A DNA stretch of 64,000 bases from Acinetobacter populi (GCF_002174125.1 NZ_NEXX01000002.1:496001-560000); one strand, 5' to 3'. Shown: positions 20,071 through 34,144, counted from the stretch's first letter. Numbers and translations: made by a program. Notes: generated by a model not told the origin, from the sequence alone.

Positions 20071-20104
20071 AAAAAAAACCCCCAAGCATCAGCTTGGGGG
20101 TTTT
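20071..20104 (-). terminator. Strong terminator of the rRNA operon
   Basis: A perfect 13-bp stem (AAAACCCCCAAGC and GCTTGGGGGTTTT) has a 4-base loop and eight T's on the minus strand. It starts just after the 5S gene. Confidence 0.93.
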
Positions 20105-20111
20105 GAATAAT

Positions 20112-20227
20112 GAGCTGGCGATGACTTACTCTCACATGGGTAACCCCACACTACCATCAGCGCGAAGAGGTTTCACTTCTGAGTTCGGGAAGGGATCAGG
20201 TGGTTCACTCTTGCTATTGTCGCCAGC
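20112..20227 (-). rRNA. rrf: 5S ribosomal RNA
   Basis: 116 bases with paired ends (GCTGGCGAC at the 5' end and GTCATCGCCAGC near the 3' end) and the conserved internal CCCGAACTCAGAAGTGAAAC segment on the minus strand. It is the last gene of the operon. Confidence 0.95.
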
Positions 20228-20397
20228 ACAACTGTTATGGTGTTTTTTCGGTCTTAACTGTATTAAACATGCCGATCTTTCACCAAATCTTAAACAGATT
20301 GGGCTGTATTGGGTCTGAAATTGTATTGTTTAGCGTTAACTAAATCAAGTATTGATTATATGAAATCAGATTGATAATACAACTGTTTGGGTGTTGT

Positions 20398-23291
<2,894 letters not shown>

Positions 23292-23636
23292 ACAACCCCA
23301 AACAGTCGCTTGTCCCTACAAGTAGAACAATCAACTTTACAGTTTGAAGTACTGTGAATTTAATCACCATACAGCTTCAATCTAAATTCATATACCAAAA
23401 CGCTTGATTCAGTTAATTTGCTAGTTCTCAATTCATTTAATTTAAACAATTGCTTGTTTAAATAAATAATTGAGTGAACAATTTATTTCAGACTCAATTT
23501 TGCCAATCTGTTAATGAATAACTTAATATCTCGTCGATACCAAGCTAATACCGTGATACTTAAATCACAGAAGTTAATAAACAAGACCTATAATCTCTAT
23601 TTACTAATTTCTGCAATCCGAACTCATCTTAAGTTC

Positions 23637-23712
23637 TGGTGGAGACTAGGAGAGTCGAACTCCTGACCTCCTGCGTGCAAAGCAGGCGCTCTACCAACTA
23701 AGCTAAGTCCCC
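23637..23712 (-). tRNA. tRNA-Ala (anticodon TGC)
   Basis: 76 bases on the minus strand, beginning GGGGACTTAGCTTAGTTGG, with an anticodon loop CTTTGCAC and an encoded CCA end. It lies in the 16S-23S spacer beside tRNA-Ile. Confidence 0.97.
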
Positions 23713-23761
23713 AGCTTATATCATTATGTATCGCTTAACCTGTCCACTTCATCAGTTAACT

Positions 23762-23838
<77 letters not shown>

Positions 23839-23900
23839 TTGCGATACATCTTCTAGAAGAACAACTTGTTGTGGATTCTTACCGATCAGTCAACTTTTCG

Positions 23901-25438
<1,538 letters not shown>

Positions 25439-25800
25439 AAAATCATTTTGTACCTTATTTATAGAAAAGGTACCAATTCTTGCTCATCAATCGTACTGAC
25501 TTAAATATTCTCAAATAAACTTCGAGTAATTTAAACCAATTAATTAATGAAATATATTCATCAACCAACCAGTAAAAATCCACACAAGTTGTTCTTCTAT
25601 GCTCTTAATGATCTTCCTACTGATTCGTCACCAGCAAGCTAGGTCGGCTATTCTACTCTAAATCTCTTTAAAGTCAACTAGTAATTTCGATTGTTTCTAA
25701 ACTTATTCCTTCAAACCAAATATTAATAAAAACCCTTAAGTTCCAACTAACACCCTGTTTTTCAACAAGTTTTAATCTGCATCACCGCCGATGGATGTGC
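25439..25800 (-). other. rRNA operon leader
   Basis: About 360 bases between the P1 promoter and the 16S gene with no coding potential. It should contain processing stems and antitermination signals. I did not find a clean boxA. Confidence 0.6.
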
Positions 25801-25828
25801 ATTCTACAGCATTCCAGAACGGTTGCAA
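25801..25828 (-). promoter_or_regulatory. rRNA operon P1 promoter
   Basis: On the minus strand TTGCAA (25823-25828) is followed after 16 bases by TAGAAT (25801-25806). A/T-rich sequence lies upstream, as in an UP element, and a G/C-rich segment follows the -10. The 16-base spacer is typical of growth-rate-regulated rRNA promoters. Confidence 0.8.
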
Positions 25829-25928
25829 GCGGTTATCAGATATTTTTTTATCGTGTGCTTGATTAACATACCAATATTTTTTAAGTTATTGTTTTTTATT
25901 AATATTATAAAGATCATTAAATCAGCAG

Positions 25929-26528
25929 TTATTTGTCAATTCCCAGATAAGCCATGATCATAACTGATAACTCGTGTTTTAACCGCTCTTCTTCAATTAA
26001 AAAATTACTTTGGCTTGCATATCTCATCATGGTGAATAAGGTACTGTTAATGATGACAAATGATTTATGCTTTAAGGTTTCAAAGTTCCAGTGTTGATAA
26101 TAGCGATTAAACACATACATACCCACTTCAAAGAAATGCCGCTCAAGTACTTCCGAAGCTTCAGAATCATTATAGGTATGCCAGTTCTTTAGAATTTCAA
26201 TAAAAAAGCCATGATCAGCTTTTAGTGTGGCAAAGCCAAACGCAATACTTAATGTGATGATGTCCCGAATATCAACGTCGGACTGCGTCATCACCAGTTG
26301 TTTTAAGCCTTGCCCCAAATGCTCACTTTTTTGTAGTAGTAACTCGGAAATGATCTGCTCTTTATTTTCAAAGTATTGATAGATCGAACCAACACTCACC
26401 CCAGATTTTTCAGCTATTTTTGGCGTAGTAACATGAATGATGCCATATTCAGCAATGCATTTTTGCGCACCTTCCAAAATACTTTCTACCACCACTTTGG
26501 CACGGCGTTGCTGCGGTCTTTTTCTCAT
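25929..26528 (-). CDS. TetR/AcrR-family transcriptional regulator
   Basis: 199 residues. The N-terminal helix-turn-helix (VTTPKIAEKSGVSVGSIYQYFENKEQII) is a textbook TetR DNA-binding domain; the C-terminal ligand domain is unassigned. It is divergent from the MpaB-like gene with 85 bases between them, which contain a palindrome that would suit this regulator. It probably represses itself and the oxygenase; ligand unknown. Confidence 0.9.
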   Translation of the reverse strand: MRKRPQQRRAKVVVESILEGAQKCIAEYGIIHVTTPKIAEKSGVSVGSIYQYFENKEQIISELLLQKSEHLGQGLKQLVMTQSDVDIRDIITLSIAFGFATLKADHGFFIEILKNWHTYNDSEASEVLERHFFEVGMYVFNRYYQHWNFETLKHKSFVIINSTLFTMMRYASQSNFLIEEERLKHELSVMIMAYLGIDK

Positions 26529-26553
26529 ACAGCGCTCCTCTAGAAATGCGAAT

Positions 26554-26579
26554 TGAATGCGAATAATTATTCATATTAA
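26554..26579. promoter_or_regulatory. Palindromic operator candidate
   Basis: An inner GAATAATTATTC is a perfect 12-bp palindrome, and outer bases AAT/ATT also pair across two mismatches. It lies midway between the divergent TetR and oxygenase genes, where a TetR dimer would cover both promoters. Confidence 0.5.
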
Positions 26580-26613
26580 GCTGTGATTAAATAACAAGCT
26601 GAGTCATATTGCA

Positions 26614-27819
26614 ATGTATACATCATCCCCGTCCCGTCTTGTCCCCTTTGAAGCAACTCAAAAAAGTGACTGGATTGCCCAAGTCCTCAATAAGCTTTGT
26701 GATCAACCTGTACAGCCAACCGCCCAAGACTATTCTGCTTTGCAACAAGCATTGTCCAAAGGTGATGGGCCAATGGAGGCAGTCATTGAATGGGTGATGC
26801 AGAATCCCAAACAGCATCGTCAGTATTTTGAAACTGCCCTATTCAAAGGACTGGATGCACTTCCTGAGAATATTCCAGAACTAGACAGTTTTTTTCGCCA
26901 TGTGGAAACCAAGCCAAGTTGGGTTGATGACGACAAGATTAATCGAGCAATTGATTTTACTTATCGACTAGGCATCAATAATGGTTTGGTGCTTAGAGAT
27001 GTATCACTCATGGCTGGATATATGTTTCCCGGCTTTAATCAGCCTTTGATACTGACTGGGGCTTTAAAACAGCAAGTAGGTACACGTCTGGCAGAAACCA
27101 CAAAATGGTGGATTGACATTACCGAACGTAATGGCCTAGAGCGCTATAATCATGGTTTTAGCTCAACCATTTATGTTCGTTTTATTCATGCTTTAGTTCG
27201 CCATCAACTCAAAAAGTCCGAACGTTGGGATGCCGACACATGGGGCGTCCCAATTAATCAATTTGATCTCGCGATGACTAATATAGCATTTAGCAGTGTC
27301 GTATTACTTGGGATACGAGGTTTAGGTATTTTCCCCAATAAAGCTGAAGTGGATGACTATCTACATTTTTGGCGTTATGTCGGGTGGTTGATGGGCGTAG
27401 AAGAACAGTGGCAAGTCAAAAAGGAATCAGAAGGCTGGCGCTTTATGTATTGGTTGCAGTTCAGCCATCCAAAATCTGATGCCAGCAGTGCTGCATTAGG
27501 CGCAAGTTTGTCTAAAGAGCCGTTTGAACGCGAATATCGTTATTTACGATCATTGCAGCAAAAATTAGCCTATCGTCAACATTTGGAAATCACCCAATTC
27601 TTTATTGGCAAGAAACGCATGCAAAGTCTTGGGCTGCCTAACCGTCCTGCTGCATGGTTTGCTTACTATCTGATCGCACGTAATGTGGTACTGTACACAG
27701 GTGCCAAACGCATTCCAAAATTAAAACATTTTTTAGAGAATAATGGTCGTCAAATGCAGAAGATGGGACTGGCTTTGTATAAAAACCAATCCAAGAAACT
27801 TGCCAGTATGCATAAATGA
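26614..27819 (+). CDS. MpaB-like (DUF2236) oxygenase
   Basis: 401 residues. The family pattern is visible: KPSWVDDDKI, LGINNGLVLRDVSLMAGYMFPG, ETTKWWIDITERNGLERYNHGF, VRFIHALVRHQL, then WGVPINQFDLAMTNIAFS and FWRYVGWLMGVEEQW. Such proteins are haem- or metal-dependent oxygenases related to the latex-clearing/MpaB group. Substrate is unknown. Divergent TetR control suggests induction by a hydrophobic compound. The ribosome site is weak. Confidence 0.8.
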   Translation: MYTSSPSRLVPFEATQKSDWIAQVLNKLCDQPVQPTAQDYSALQQALSKGDGPMEAVIEWVMQNPKQHRQYFETALFKGLDALPENIPELDSFFRHVETKPSWVDDDKINRAIDFTYRLGINNGLVLRDVSLMAGYMFPGFNQPLILTGALKQQVGTRLAETTKWWIDITERNGLERYNHGFSSTIYVRFIHALVRHQLKKSERWDADTWGVPINQFDLAMTNIAFSSVVLLGIRGLGIFPNKAEVDDYLHFWRYVGWLMGVEEQWQVKKESEGWRFMYWLQFSHPKSDASSAALGASLSKEPFEREYRYLRSLQQKLAYRQHLEITQFFIGKKRMQSLGLPNRPAAWFAYYLIARNVVLYTGAKRIPKLKHFLENNGRQMQKMGLALYKNQSKKLASMHK

Positions 27820-27925
27820 AGTAGCTCGGAATGTATCTGCAAGTACACCTGAAAATACATAAAGATAGATGGAACTAACATCCAAAGATCATCTTGGATG
27901 ATAACGGCGGTTATTAGACTGCTGA

Positions 27926-29245
27926 TTATTGACTAATTGACTCTAATGTTCTGCCTTTAGTTTCTTCACCCAAGATCAGAACCACCAATGCGACTGCCAT
28001 TAACACGGCGGTAAACATCAGAAATACGTTATGGAAACTATTCGGCAAGTCCATCATGGCCGTCACCACAATCGGAGCGCATATACCACCGATACGACCA
28101 ATTGCCGAAGCCCAACCCGAACCGAAGGCACGGATATTTGTCGGATATTGTTCTGGTGTATAGGTATAAACCACACCCCATGCGCCTAGATTAAAGAAAG
28201 ATAATAGACAGCCCCAAACTACAATCATGGTCACTGACCCAGTATTCCCAAAAAAATAAGCACAAACAGCACATGCTGCAATAAATCCTGCTAATGTAAA
28301 TTTACGCCCAAATTTTTCCACACACCAGGCGGCAGCAAGATACCCCGGCAATTGTGCCAGAATCATGACCAGAACATATTCAAAGGATTTGACAATGGTA
28401 TAGCCTTCTTGCACCAAAAGGCTGGGTAACCAAGTAAATATACCGTAATAGGAATAAACCACACCAAACCAGATCAGCCAAAGCATTAAGGATCGTTTCC
28501 ATAATGGTTTGGACCAGAGCTGACGAAAGGAAACATTATTCTGTGTGGCAACTGGAATGGCTTTAATTTGCTGGAAAACGGGTAATCCTGCCTGTTTTTC
28601 CATTTTACAGACAATCTGGTGAGCTTCTTGCAAACGACCACGATTAATGAGATAAGGAATGGATTCCGGAACTTTTTTCCAGATCACGAATACATAAAGT
28701 GCAGGTAAACCGCCAATTAAAAAAGCGGCATGCCAGCCAAATTTTGGAATAAAAAAGTAAGAGACCAGTGCGGCAACCAGCCAGCCCAAACCCCAGAAAC
28801 TTTCAAGTAATACAATAAAACGACCACGGACCTGTGCCGGAATATATTCACTGACCAGAGATACCGCAACTGGTAACTGTCCACCCAGTCCCAGACCAAC
28901 GATAAATCTGCATAGCAAGAGCCAGGTCAGATCTGGTGCAAAAGCACAGAGTGCCGTTGCAATACTATAGATAAACAAGGTCGCTGCAAAAACAGTTTTT
29001 CGGCCAATTTTATCCGCGATTGCGCCTGCCACCACCGCACCAATAGCCATACCAACAAAAGTAAGGCTCACAATAGATGCTTTTTGCTTGGCATCAAGAG
29101 ACCAATCCGAAGCAAGTTCGGTCATGATAAAGGAAATCATGCCCGTATCCATAGCGTCGAACATCCAGCCCAGTCCAATCATCCACAATAAGGTGTAATG
29201 GAATTTACCGACTGGGATACGCTGTACCCGACTGATCAAATCCAT
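27926..29245 (-). CDS. MFS metabolite:H+ symporter (NiaP-like)
   Basis: 439 residues with twelve predicted membrane segments. The start GWMFDAMDTGMISF, the loop GAIADKIGRKT, GLGGQLPVAVSLVSEY and RGRFIVLLESFWGLGW are characteristic of the sugar/organic-acid MFS branch that includes the nicotinate transporter NiaP. Nicotinate is therefore the best guess, but an aromatic acid or purine product cannot be excluded, since hpxO lies upstream on the same strand. GGGGAAG 4 bases before the ATG is the ribosome site. Confidence 0.82.
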   Translation of the reverse strand: MDLISRVQRIPVGKFHYTLLWMIGLGWMFDAMDTGMISFIMTELASDWSLDAKQKASIVSLTFVGMAIGAVVAGAIADKIGRKTVFAATLFIYSIATALCAFAPDLTWLLLCRFIVGLGLGGQLPVAVSLVSEYIPAQVRGRFIVLLESFWGLGWLVAALVSYFFIPKFGWHAAFLIGGLPALYVFVIWKKVPESIPYLINRGRLQEAHQIVCKMEKQAGLPVFQQIKAIPVATQNNVSFRQLWSKPLWKRSLMLWLIWFGVVYSYYGIFTWLPSLLVQEGYTIVKSFEYVLVMILAQLPGYLAAAWCVEKFGRKFTLAGFIAACAVCAYFFGNTGSVTMIVVWGCLLSFFNLGAWGVVYTYTPEQYPTNIRAFGSGWASAIGRIGGICAPIVVTAMMDLPNSFHNVFLMFTAVLMAVALVVLILGEETKGRTLESISQ

Positions 29246-29319
29246 AGAACTTCCCCCATCAAATATAGATTGGATTGCTTAAGCAAAAATCTTGCTCAAA
29301 AGATAAAATATCTGGTGAC

Positions 29320-29967
29320 TTAATGCTCATCCGTTGAAGATGCGGAACTTTCATCATCTTCCTGATAGATAAATTTGGGCATTTCCAGACCAAAATAGAT
29401 GGCAACCACACGTAAAGTGAAGCCAAAAATCAGGGTAAAAATAACTGTCGCTTCAAGATTCAAGCGTGCATAGTGGAAACAAATCCAGTAAAATACTACC
29501 GCAGCAAAGGAAATACTGGCATAAAGTTCACGACGGAAGACCAACGGTACATCGTTACACAAAATATCACGCAAAATACCACCTGACACCCCGGTTAATA
29601 CACCTGCAACCGCAGCAACCACAAAGCCATGTCCCATCTGGATGGCAATCTGGCATCCAATAATTGTAAAACCAATTAAACCCAAGGCATCGAGTAATAG
29701 GAAAATATTACGTAAATGCTTCATCCATTTGGCAATAATAATAGTGAATAATGCTGCAAAAGTCGTCAGCACCAAATACTCAGGATGCTTTACCCAAGTG
29801 AGAGGATAATGTCCCAACAACACATCACGAACTGAACCGCCACCAAGAGCAGTCACACTGGCAATCAAAATAACACCAAACCAGTCCATACTACGACGAC
29901 CTGCGGAAAGTGCCCCGGTCATTGCCTCAGCAGTAATGGCAATAATATAAATAATGGTCAGCAACAT
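29320..29967 (-). CDS. TRIC-type cation channel family protein (YicG/UPF0126)
   Basis: 215 residues, almost wholly membrane-embedded, with two repeats each carrying the family signature (GGGSVRDVLLG near residue 45 and SGGILRDILCNDVP near residue 130). Bacterial members form trimeric monovalent-cation channels; E. coli YicG is the comparison, and a glycine-uptake role has been suggested for some. It ends in an acidic/serine-rich tail. Neighbours do not define its job. Confidence 0.85.
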   Translation of the reverse strand: MLLTIIYIIAITAEAMTGALSAGRRSMDWFGVILIASVTALGGGSVRDVLLGHYPLTWVKHPEYLVLTTFAALFTIIIAKWMKHLRNIFLLLDALGLIGFTIIGCQIAIQMGHGFVVAAVAGVLTGVSGGILRDILCNDVPLVFRRELYASISFAAVVFYWICFHYARLNLEATVIFTLIFGFTLRVVAIYFGLEMPKFIYQEDDESSASSTDEH

Positions 29968-30028
29968 GCGTTACATCATCAGGCTTTTTAAAATTACGCT
30001 ATTGTAGCCGAGTTTAGCTAAAAAGTAG

Positions 30029-30496
30029 TTAGAGATAGGGTGCACAGCATTGCTTAAATTTTTTACCTGATCCACACAAACAGGGTTGCTTCATGGTCAA
30101 AGCGATCTCTACGGTTGGATCCAGAAAATACCACCGTCCATCAATACATGTAAAGGTGGATAATTCATGATGAAACTGCCGTCCTTCACTTGTTAGATAA
30201 TAAGCTTTAAATTCAACCTGTGCATGATTTTTATCGACTTTTGGACGATGCTGAATAATGTCTAACCCATCCCATTGGGTTTCTTCACTCCATTGCAGCA
30301 TTGCTTCTTTATCAAGTGATTTTTGCTGAGCCGGAACAGTTGTTGTCACAATATAGTCAATATTTTTCTGCACATAAGCTGCATACCGTGACCGCATCAA
30401 TTGTTCCGCATTTTCCGGGTATCGCTCCCCAAGATGAAAAGGTTGGCAACAGTTTTCATCATCTTGCCCTGATTGACAGATGCATTGTTCAGACAT
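30029..30496 (-). CDS. YchJ-family protein with SEC-C motifs
   Basis: 155 residues. A Cys-rich SEC-C-like motif occurs at each end: CICQSGQDDENCCQ at the N-terminus and CLCGSGKKFKQCC at the C-terminus. Both are likely zinc sites. The centre holds a NTF2-like domain (AEQLMRSRYAAYV, then DGRWYFLDP). The start at 30496 is chosen because the longer frame begins with GTG and adds non-conserved residues. It matches E. coli YchJ in length. Function of the family is not established. Confidence 0.85.
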   Translation of the reverse strand: MSEQCICQSGQDDENCCQPFHLGERYPENAEQLMRSRYAAYVQKNIDYIVTTTVPAQQKSLDKEAMLQWSEETQWDGLDIIQHRPKVDKNHAQVEFKAYYLTSEGRQFHHELSTFTCIDGRWYFLDPTVEIALTMKQPCLCGSGKKFKQCCAPYL

Positions 30497-30583
30497 TTTG
30501 CTATCAATTGATAAAAAAGAGACCACATTATAAAGAATATAGGTGATCTCAGGAGAAAATAAGAACTTATAAAATCATTAAAA

Positions 30584-31741
30584 TTAGTCTAATGGATTGC
30601 CAATAATATTACTGATAATCCCTTTCATGATACGCTCACCGTCTTCATGACGTAGCTCTTCATACCATGCTGTGGTTTCTGCCTCATCTTTCATATGAGT
30701 CACATCGCAGCGTTTACGTGCACGTAAGACCAATTCATTGGCACGAGGACTACGCATATCTTGATACCGTTGTAAGGCATCGGCAAGACTATTGGTATTG
30801 ATCTGTAAAGAACGGGTTAAGTAAATAGCATCTTCCAGCGCCTGACATCCACCTTGTCCAATATCCGGTGTAGTGCTGTGTGCCGCATCACCAAGAATCA
30901 CACAACGACCTTTGTACCATTCATAGAATGGTTCAATATCATGAATTTCTACACGGTTGGTTCTTTGCGGATCAATTTGATCAATCAATTTCTGTACCGG
31001 TTCACACCAGCCAGCAAAATATTCTTTTAATAAAGTTTTATATTCAGCTTTATCGTTGCCCAAGCCCACAGGTAAAGGCACATCAAAGAAGAAATAGAAA
31101 CGATTGCCTGCAATTGGCATTAAGGAAACACGTTTACCTTCGCCAACAAAGGTTGTCCATTGATCTGCTGGCGCAATACTTTCATCGATTTCAACCAGAC
31201 CATTCCAATTGACATAACCAGCATAGCGACGTTCAACTTTTTTACCTAAAATATATTCACGTGCATAAGAATGGGTTCCATCGGCACCAATTAATAAGTC
31301 CGCTTCCACTTTAGTACCATTAGACAATTCAGCCGTGATACTGTCACCATGATCTTCAATACCAATCAAGCGAACACCCAGATGAATGTCTTCACGCCCA
31401 AATTCATCCATCAGCATATTTTGCAATTCGGCACGGGACACCGGATAAGGGCGCTGTCCAACTTCATCAATCAGCGACTGTAGGCCAAATTGCGTCATGA
31501 TCTCATTATTTAAGCCATCCACATAAGCCATACGATCCATAATACCGCCAAGTTTTTCAACTTGTGTCTGTAATCCCATGTAGTTCAGGCATTTTACCCC
31601 ATTTGACCATACAGAAATGGCTGCACCCACTGGAAGAATTTTTTCAACTTGCTCATATACCGTGACGTCATGCCCATATTTTTTAAGCAAAATACCTGCT
31701 GATAACCCACCAATTCCTGCGCCAATAATCACGATACGCAT
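30584..31741 (-). CDS. hpxO: FAD-dependent urate hydroxylase
   Basis: 385 residues. A Rossmann start ([20 protein letters not shown]), the group-A flavin monooxygenase DG-type motif ([11 protein letters not shown]) and [20 protein letters not shown] define the fold. Overall sequence and length match HpxO of Klebsiella, which turns urate into 5-hydroxyisourate using NADH and O2. The divergent allantoicase and ureidoglycolate lyase genes support the assignment. The ATG at 31741 has GGAG 8 bases upstream; the longer frame uses TTG. Confidence 0.9.
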   Translation of the reverse strand: MRIVIIGAGIGGLSAGILLKKYGHDVTVYEQVEKILPVGAAISVWSNGVKCLNYMGLQTQVEKLGGIMDRMAYVDGLNNEIMTQFGLQSLIDEVGQRPYPVSRAELQNMLMDEFGREDIHLGVRLIGIEDHGDSITAELSNGTKVEADLLIGADGTHSYAREYILGKKVERRYAGYVNWNGLVEIDESIAPADQWTTFVGEGKRVSLMPIAGNRFYFFFDVPLPVGLGNDKAEYKTLLKEYFAGWCEPVQKLIDQIDPQRTNRVEIHDIEPFYEWYKGRCVILGDAAHSTTPDIGQGGCQALEDAIYLTRSLQINTNSLADALQRYQDMRSPRANELVLRARKRCDVTHMKDEAETTAWYEELRHEDGERIMKGIISNIIGNPLD

Positions 31742-31842
31742 ATGTTTCTCCAATGCTCTATCTGCTTAATTTTTAATTTACAGTATCAATCCCTACAAAA
31801 AACATGCCATTTTAACCACTTTGACAACAATGTATAATTTAA

Positions 31843-31852
31843 TTGTTAACAA
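31843..31852. promoter_or_regulatory. Palindrome in the hpxO-alc divergent region
   Basis: TTGTTAACAA is a perfect 10-bp palindrome. A second arm, AACAAT at 31827-31832, also pairs with ATTGTT at 31842-31847. It lies about 100 bases from both divergent start codons and is a candidate operator for a purine-responsive regulator that is not in the window. Confidence 0.4.
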
Positions 31853-31955
31853 AATACGATTTATCTGGAAAATACGGGTACTGTTAGATGTGCCGTTGAC
31901 CGAAATTTGATAGCATTACCCTGTTCTTTCGGACTGACTTACTTTGGATTGATTT

Positions 31956-32963
31956 ATGGCAACCTTACTTGCTCCAGAATTTACTATACCTGAAACCCTT
32001 CTTCCTTACACCAACCTTGCAGACGAACGTCTAGGCACTGCAATCGTTAGCTGTTCTGATCAATTCTTTGCTGAGGCAAAGCGTATGCTGCAATTTGCTG
32101 CGCCGATTTTTGTTGAAGACAAATTTGATGATCATGGTAAATGGATGGACGGCTGGGAAACACGCCGTAAACGTGAAGCAGGTTATGACTGGTGTATTAT
32201 CCAACTGGGTGTTGCTGGAACAATTCAGGCTGTAGATATCGACACCACCTTTTTTACAGGTAACTATCCTGCATCTGCATCATTAGAGGGCTGTTATGCA
32301 CCAAATGGTGACATCGATAATGCACAATGGCAGAGCATTTTACCCAACAGTTTGTTAGGTCCTAGCCAACATCATGTTCTTATCAGCCAAAATACTGCAC
32401 AAGTATTTACCCATGTCCGTCTGAATATCTTCCCGGATGGCGGTATTGCCCGTTTAAAAATTTATGGTCAAGTCCAGATTCAAGCGCAACGTACCGACGA
32501 AACGCTGGATTTGGTGGCGTTAAGAAACGGTGGCCGAATCGTGGCATTCAGTGATGCCCACTTTGGTCATCCGCGTAACCTGATCAATCCTGGTCGTGGT
32601 ATTAACATGGGTGACGGCTGGGAAACCAAACGCCGCCGTGCACCAGGTTATGACTGGTGTATTATTGCATTGGGTCAAGCAGGTAAAATCGAAAAGATTG
32701 AAATTGATACTGCACACTTTAAAGGCAATTTCCCTGCGCAAGTATCTATTCAGGCAACCTATATCGAAGATGCAACTGATGCACAATTGATTCCACAAAG
32801 TATGTTCTGGGATTACTTACTAGATGCACAGTCAATGCAAATGGATCATATCCATGAATATCTAAACGAAATTCTGGCCCATGAAAAAATCTCCCATATC
32901 CGTGTCAATATGATTCCTGATGGTGGAATCAGCCGTATTCGCTTATGGGGCAAATTGGTATAA
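31956..32963 (+). CDS. alc: Allantoicase
   Basis: 335 residues made of two homologous halves, as in known allantoicases: GKWMDGWETRRKREAGYDWC in the first and GDGWETKRRRAPGYDWCIIALG in the second, each followed by a DxxxFxGN(Y/F)PA segment. The enzyme splits allantoate to ureidoglycolate and urea. The ureidoglycolate lyase gene follows after 9 bases, so the two steps are consecutive. Confidence 0.94.
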   Translation: MATLLAPEFTIPETLLPYTNLADERLGTAIVSCSDQFFAEAKRMLQFAAPIFVEDKFDDHGKWMDGWETRRKREAGYDWCIIQLGVAGTIQAVDIDTTFFTGNYPASASLEGCYAPNGDIDNAQWQSILPNSLLGPSQHHVLISQNTAQVFTHVRLNIFPDGGIARLKIYGQVQIQAQRTDETLDLVALRNGGRIVAFSDAHFGHPRNLINPGRGINMGDGWETKRRRAPGYDWCIIALGQAGKIEKIEIDTAHFKGNFPAQVSIQATYIEDATDAQLIPQSMFWDYLLDAQSMQMDHIHEYLNEILAHEKISHIRVNMIPDGGISRIRLWGKLV

Positions 32964-32972
32964 GAGAGCAAA

Positions 32973-33479
32973 ATGAGCAATCTAGTCGTGGACGTGCAAC
33001 CGCTAACTAAAGATAACTTTGCCGAATTTGGTGAAGTAATCAGTTACGAAAATAATGATTTTTTCTATATTAATGACCAGCACACCGAACGCTATCATGC
33101 GCTGGTCAGTACAGAAATTATCGGTGAGGCCAAAGCAGGGATCAGTATTTTTCGCAATATTAAAAAAACTGAGTTACCACTGGAAATCCATATGCTGGAA
33201 CGCCATCCCAATGGTTCACAGGCGTTTATACCCATGCAGGGACAAAAGTTTCTCATCGTGGTTGCACCTGCACTTGATGATCAGACACCGGATATTAATC
33301 ATATTCGTGCATTTATCAGCGATGGTTATCAGGGTGTAAACTATCGGGCCGGTACATGGCATCATCCATTGCTTACCTTTGAAGCACCAAGTGATTTTGC
33401 TGTCGTTGATCGTATCGGCACAGGACATAATTGTGATGTGTATACTTTCCCTTATAGCATCATGGTTAAGGATCACTAA
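32973..33479 (+). CDS. allA: Ureidoglycolate lyase
   Basis: 168 residues. The cupin-like AllA family is recognised from FAEFGEVI near the start, EIHMLERHPNGSQAFIPM in the middle, and the YRAGTWHHPLL motif. It splits ureidoglycolate to glyoxylate and urea. It directly follows allantoicase with AGAG 9 bases before its ATG. Together they feed glyoxylate to central metabolism and release two ureas per allantoate. Confidence 0.94.
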   Translation: MSNLVVDVQPLTKDNFAEFGEVISYENNDFFYINDQHTERYHALVSTEIIGEAKAGISIFRNIKKTELPLEIHMLERHPNGSQAFIPMQGQKFLIVVAPALDDQTPDINHIRAFISDGYQGVNYRAGTWHHPLLTFEAPSDFAVVDRIGTGHNCDVYTFPYSIMVKDH

Positions 33480-33505
33480 ATCCCTGCTGCTTAATCTTAT
33501 TCATC

Positions 33506-33541
33506 AAAAAGGCTGAGATAACTCGTTATCTCAGCCTTTTT
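33506..33541. terminator. Bidirectional terminator
   Basis: A perfect 17-bp stem (AAAAAGGCTGAGATAAC and GTTATCTCAGCCTTTTT) has a 2-base centre and T-runs on both strands. It serves allA and the convergent membrane-protein gene. Confidence 0.92.
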
Positions 33542-33559
33542 GTGATTCTTTAAAAATGA

Positions 33560-34093
33560 TCACAATTTATTCAGTTGTTTTGTCCAGAAATTACGTGCCA
33601 CAATATCTACTACATAGGCAATCAAACAACCAACGATACAAAATACAATACGCATCAATGCACCTTCAATACTATGATGAGATACATCATAAATCGTCAC
33701 AATCAGAAAACTTGCCAAGGCGATCCCGCAATATTCAGCATGATTCATTAAGATACAACATAAGGTCGTCAGCAAAATACCAAGAATTAAAAACCAGTAT
33801 TCCAGATTGATATAATACCCTTTATGATGTGAAATATTGGCGATGAGCAACCAGATCGCAATCCCGACAACGGAACCGATCACATTCCCAGTCACCTGAT
33901 TAAAATTGACTTTATTTTTACTGTCATACTGTACGGTAAAAAATGCAGTTAATGAGGCCCATAGAAAAAAATTGGTATTTTTATCCTTATCAAATGTAAT
34001 CGCCAGCAATGCAATCAAGCCAGCACAACTTAAAATTTTGATGGTATAGAGTACTTTTTCTGACTTTAAGATATCGTCTATATTGATTAGCAT
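33560..34093 (-). CDS. FUSC-like inner-membrane protein
   Basis: 177 residues with about five or six hydrophobic segments (AGLIALLAITF, FFLWASLTAFFTVQYD, GNVIGSVVGIAIWLLIA, EYWFLILGILLTTLCCIL, and a C-terminal CIVGCLIAYVVDIVA). The pattern of small paired hairpins and the VTGNVIGSVVG-like segment resemble FUSC/aromatic-acid exporter proteins, but it is short and lacks a cytoplasmic domain. It belongs to the AT-rich patch after the purine genes. Function unknown; the family call is tentative. Confidence 0.55.
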   Translation of the reverse strand: MLINIDDILKSEKVLYTIKILSCAGLIALLAITFDKDKNTNFFLWASLTAFFTVQYDSKNKVNFNQVTGNVIGSVVGIAIWLLIANISHHKGYYINLEYWFLILGILLTTLCCILMNHAEYCGIALASFLIVTIYDVSHHSIEGALMRIVFCIVGCLIAYVVDIVARNFWTKQLNKL

Positions 34094-34144
34094 TTGATAT
34101 TACTCTTTCATCATATTGTTAATATTTGTTTTAACAAAGTAGAA

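Noticed and set aside
27879..27900. Hairpin CATCCAA/TTGGATG after the MpaB-like gene as a terminator
   Set aside because: No T-run follows on the plus strand and the stem is only 7 bp.
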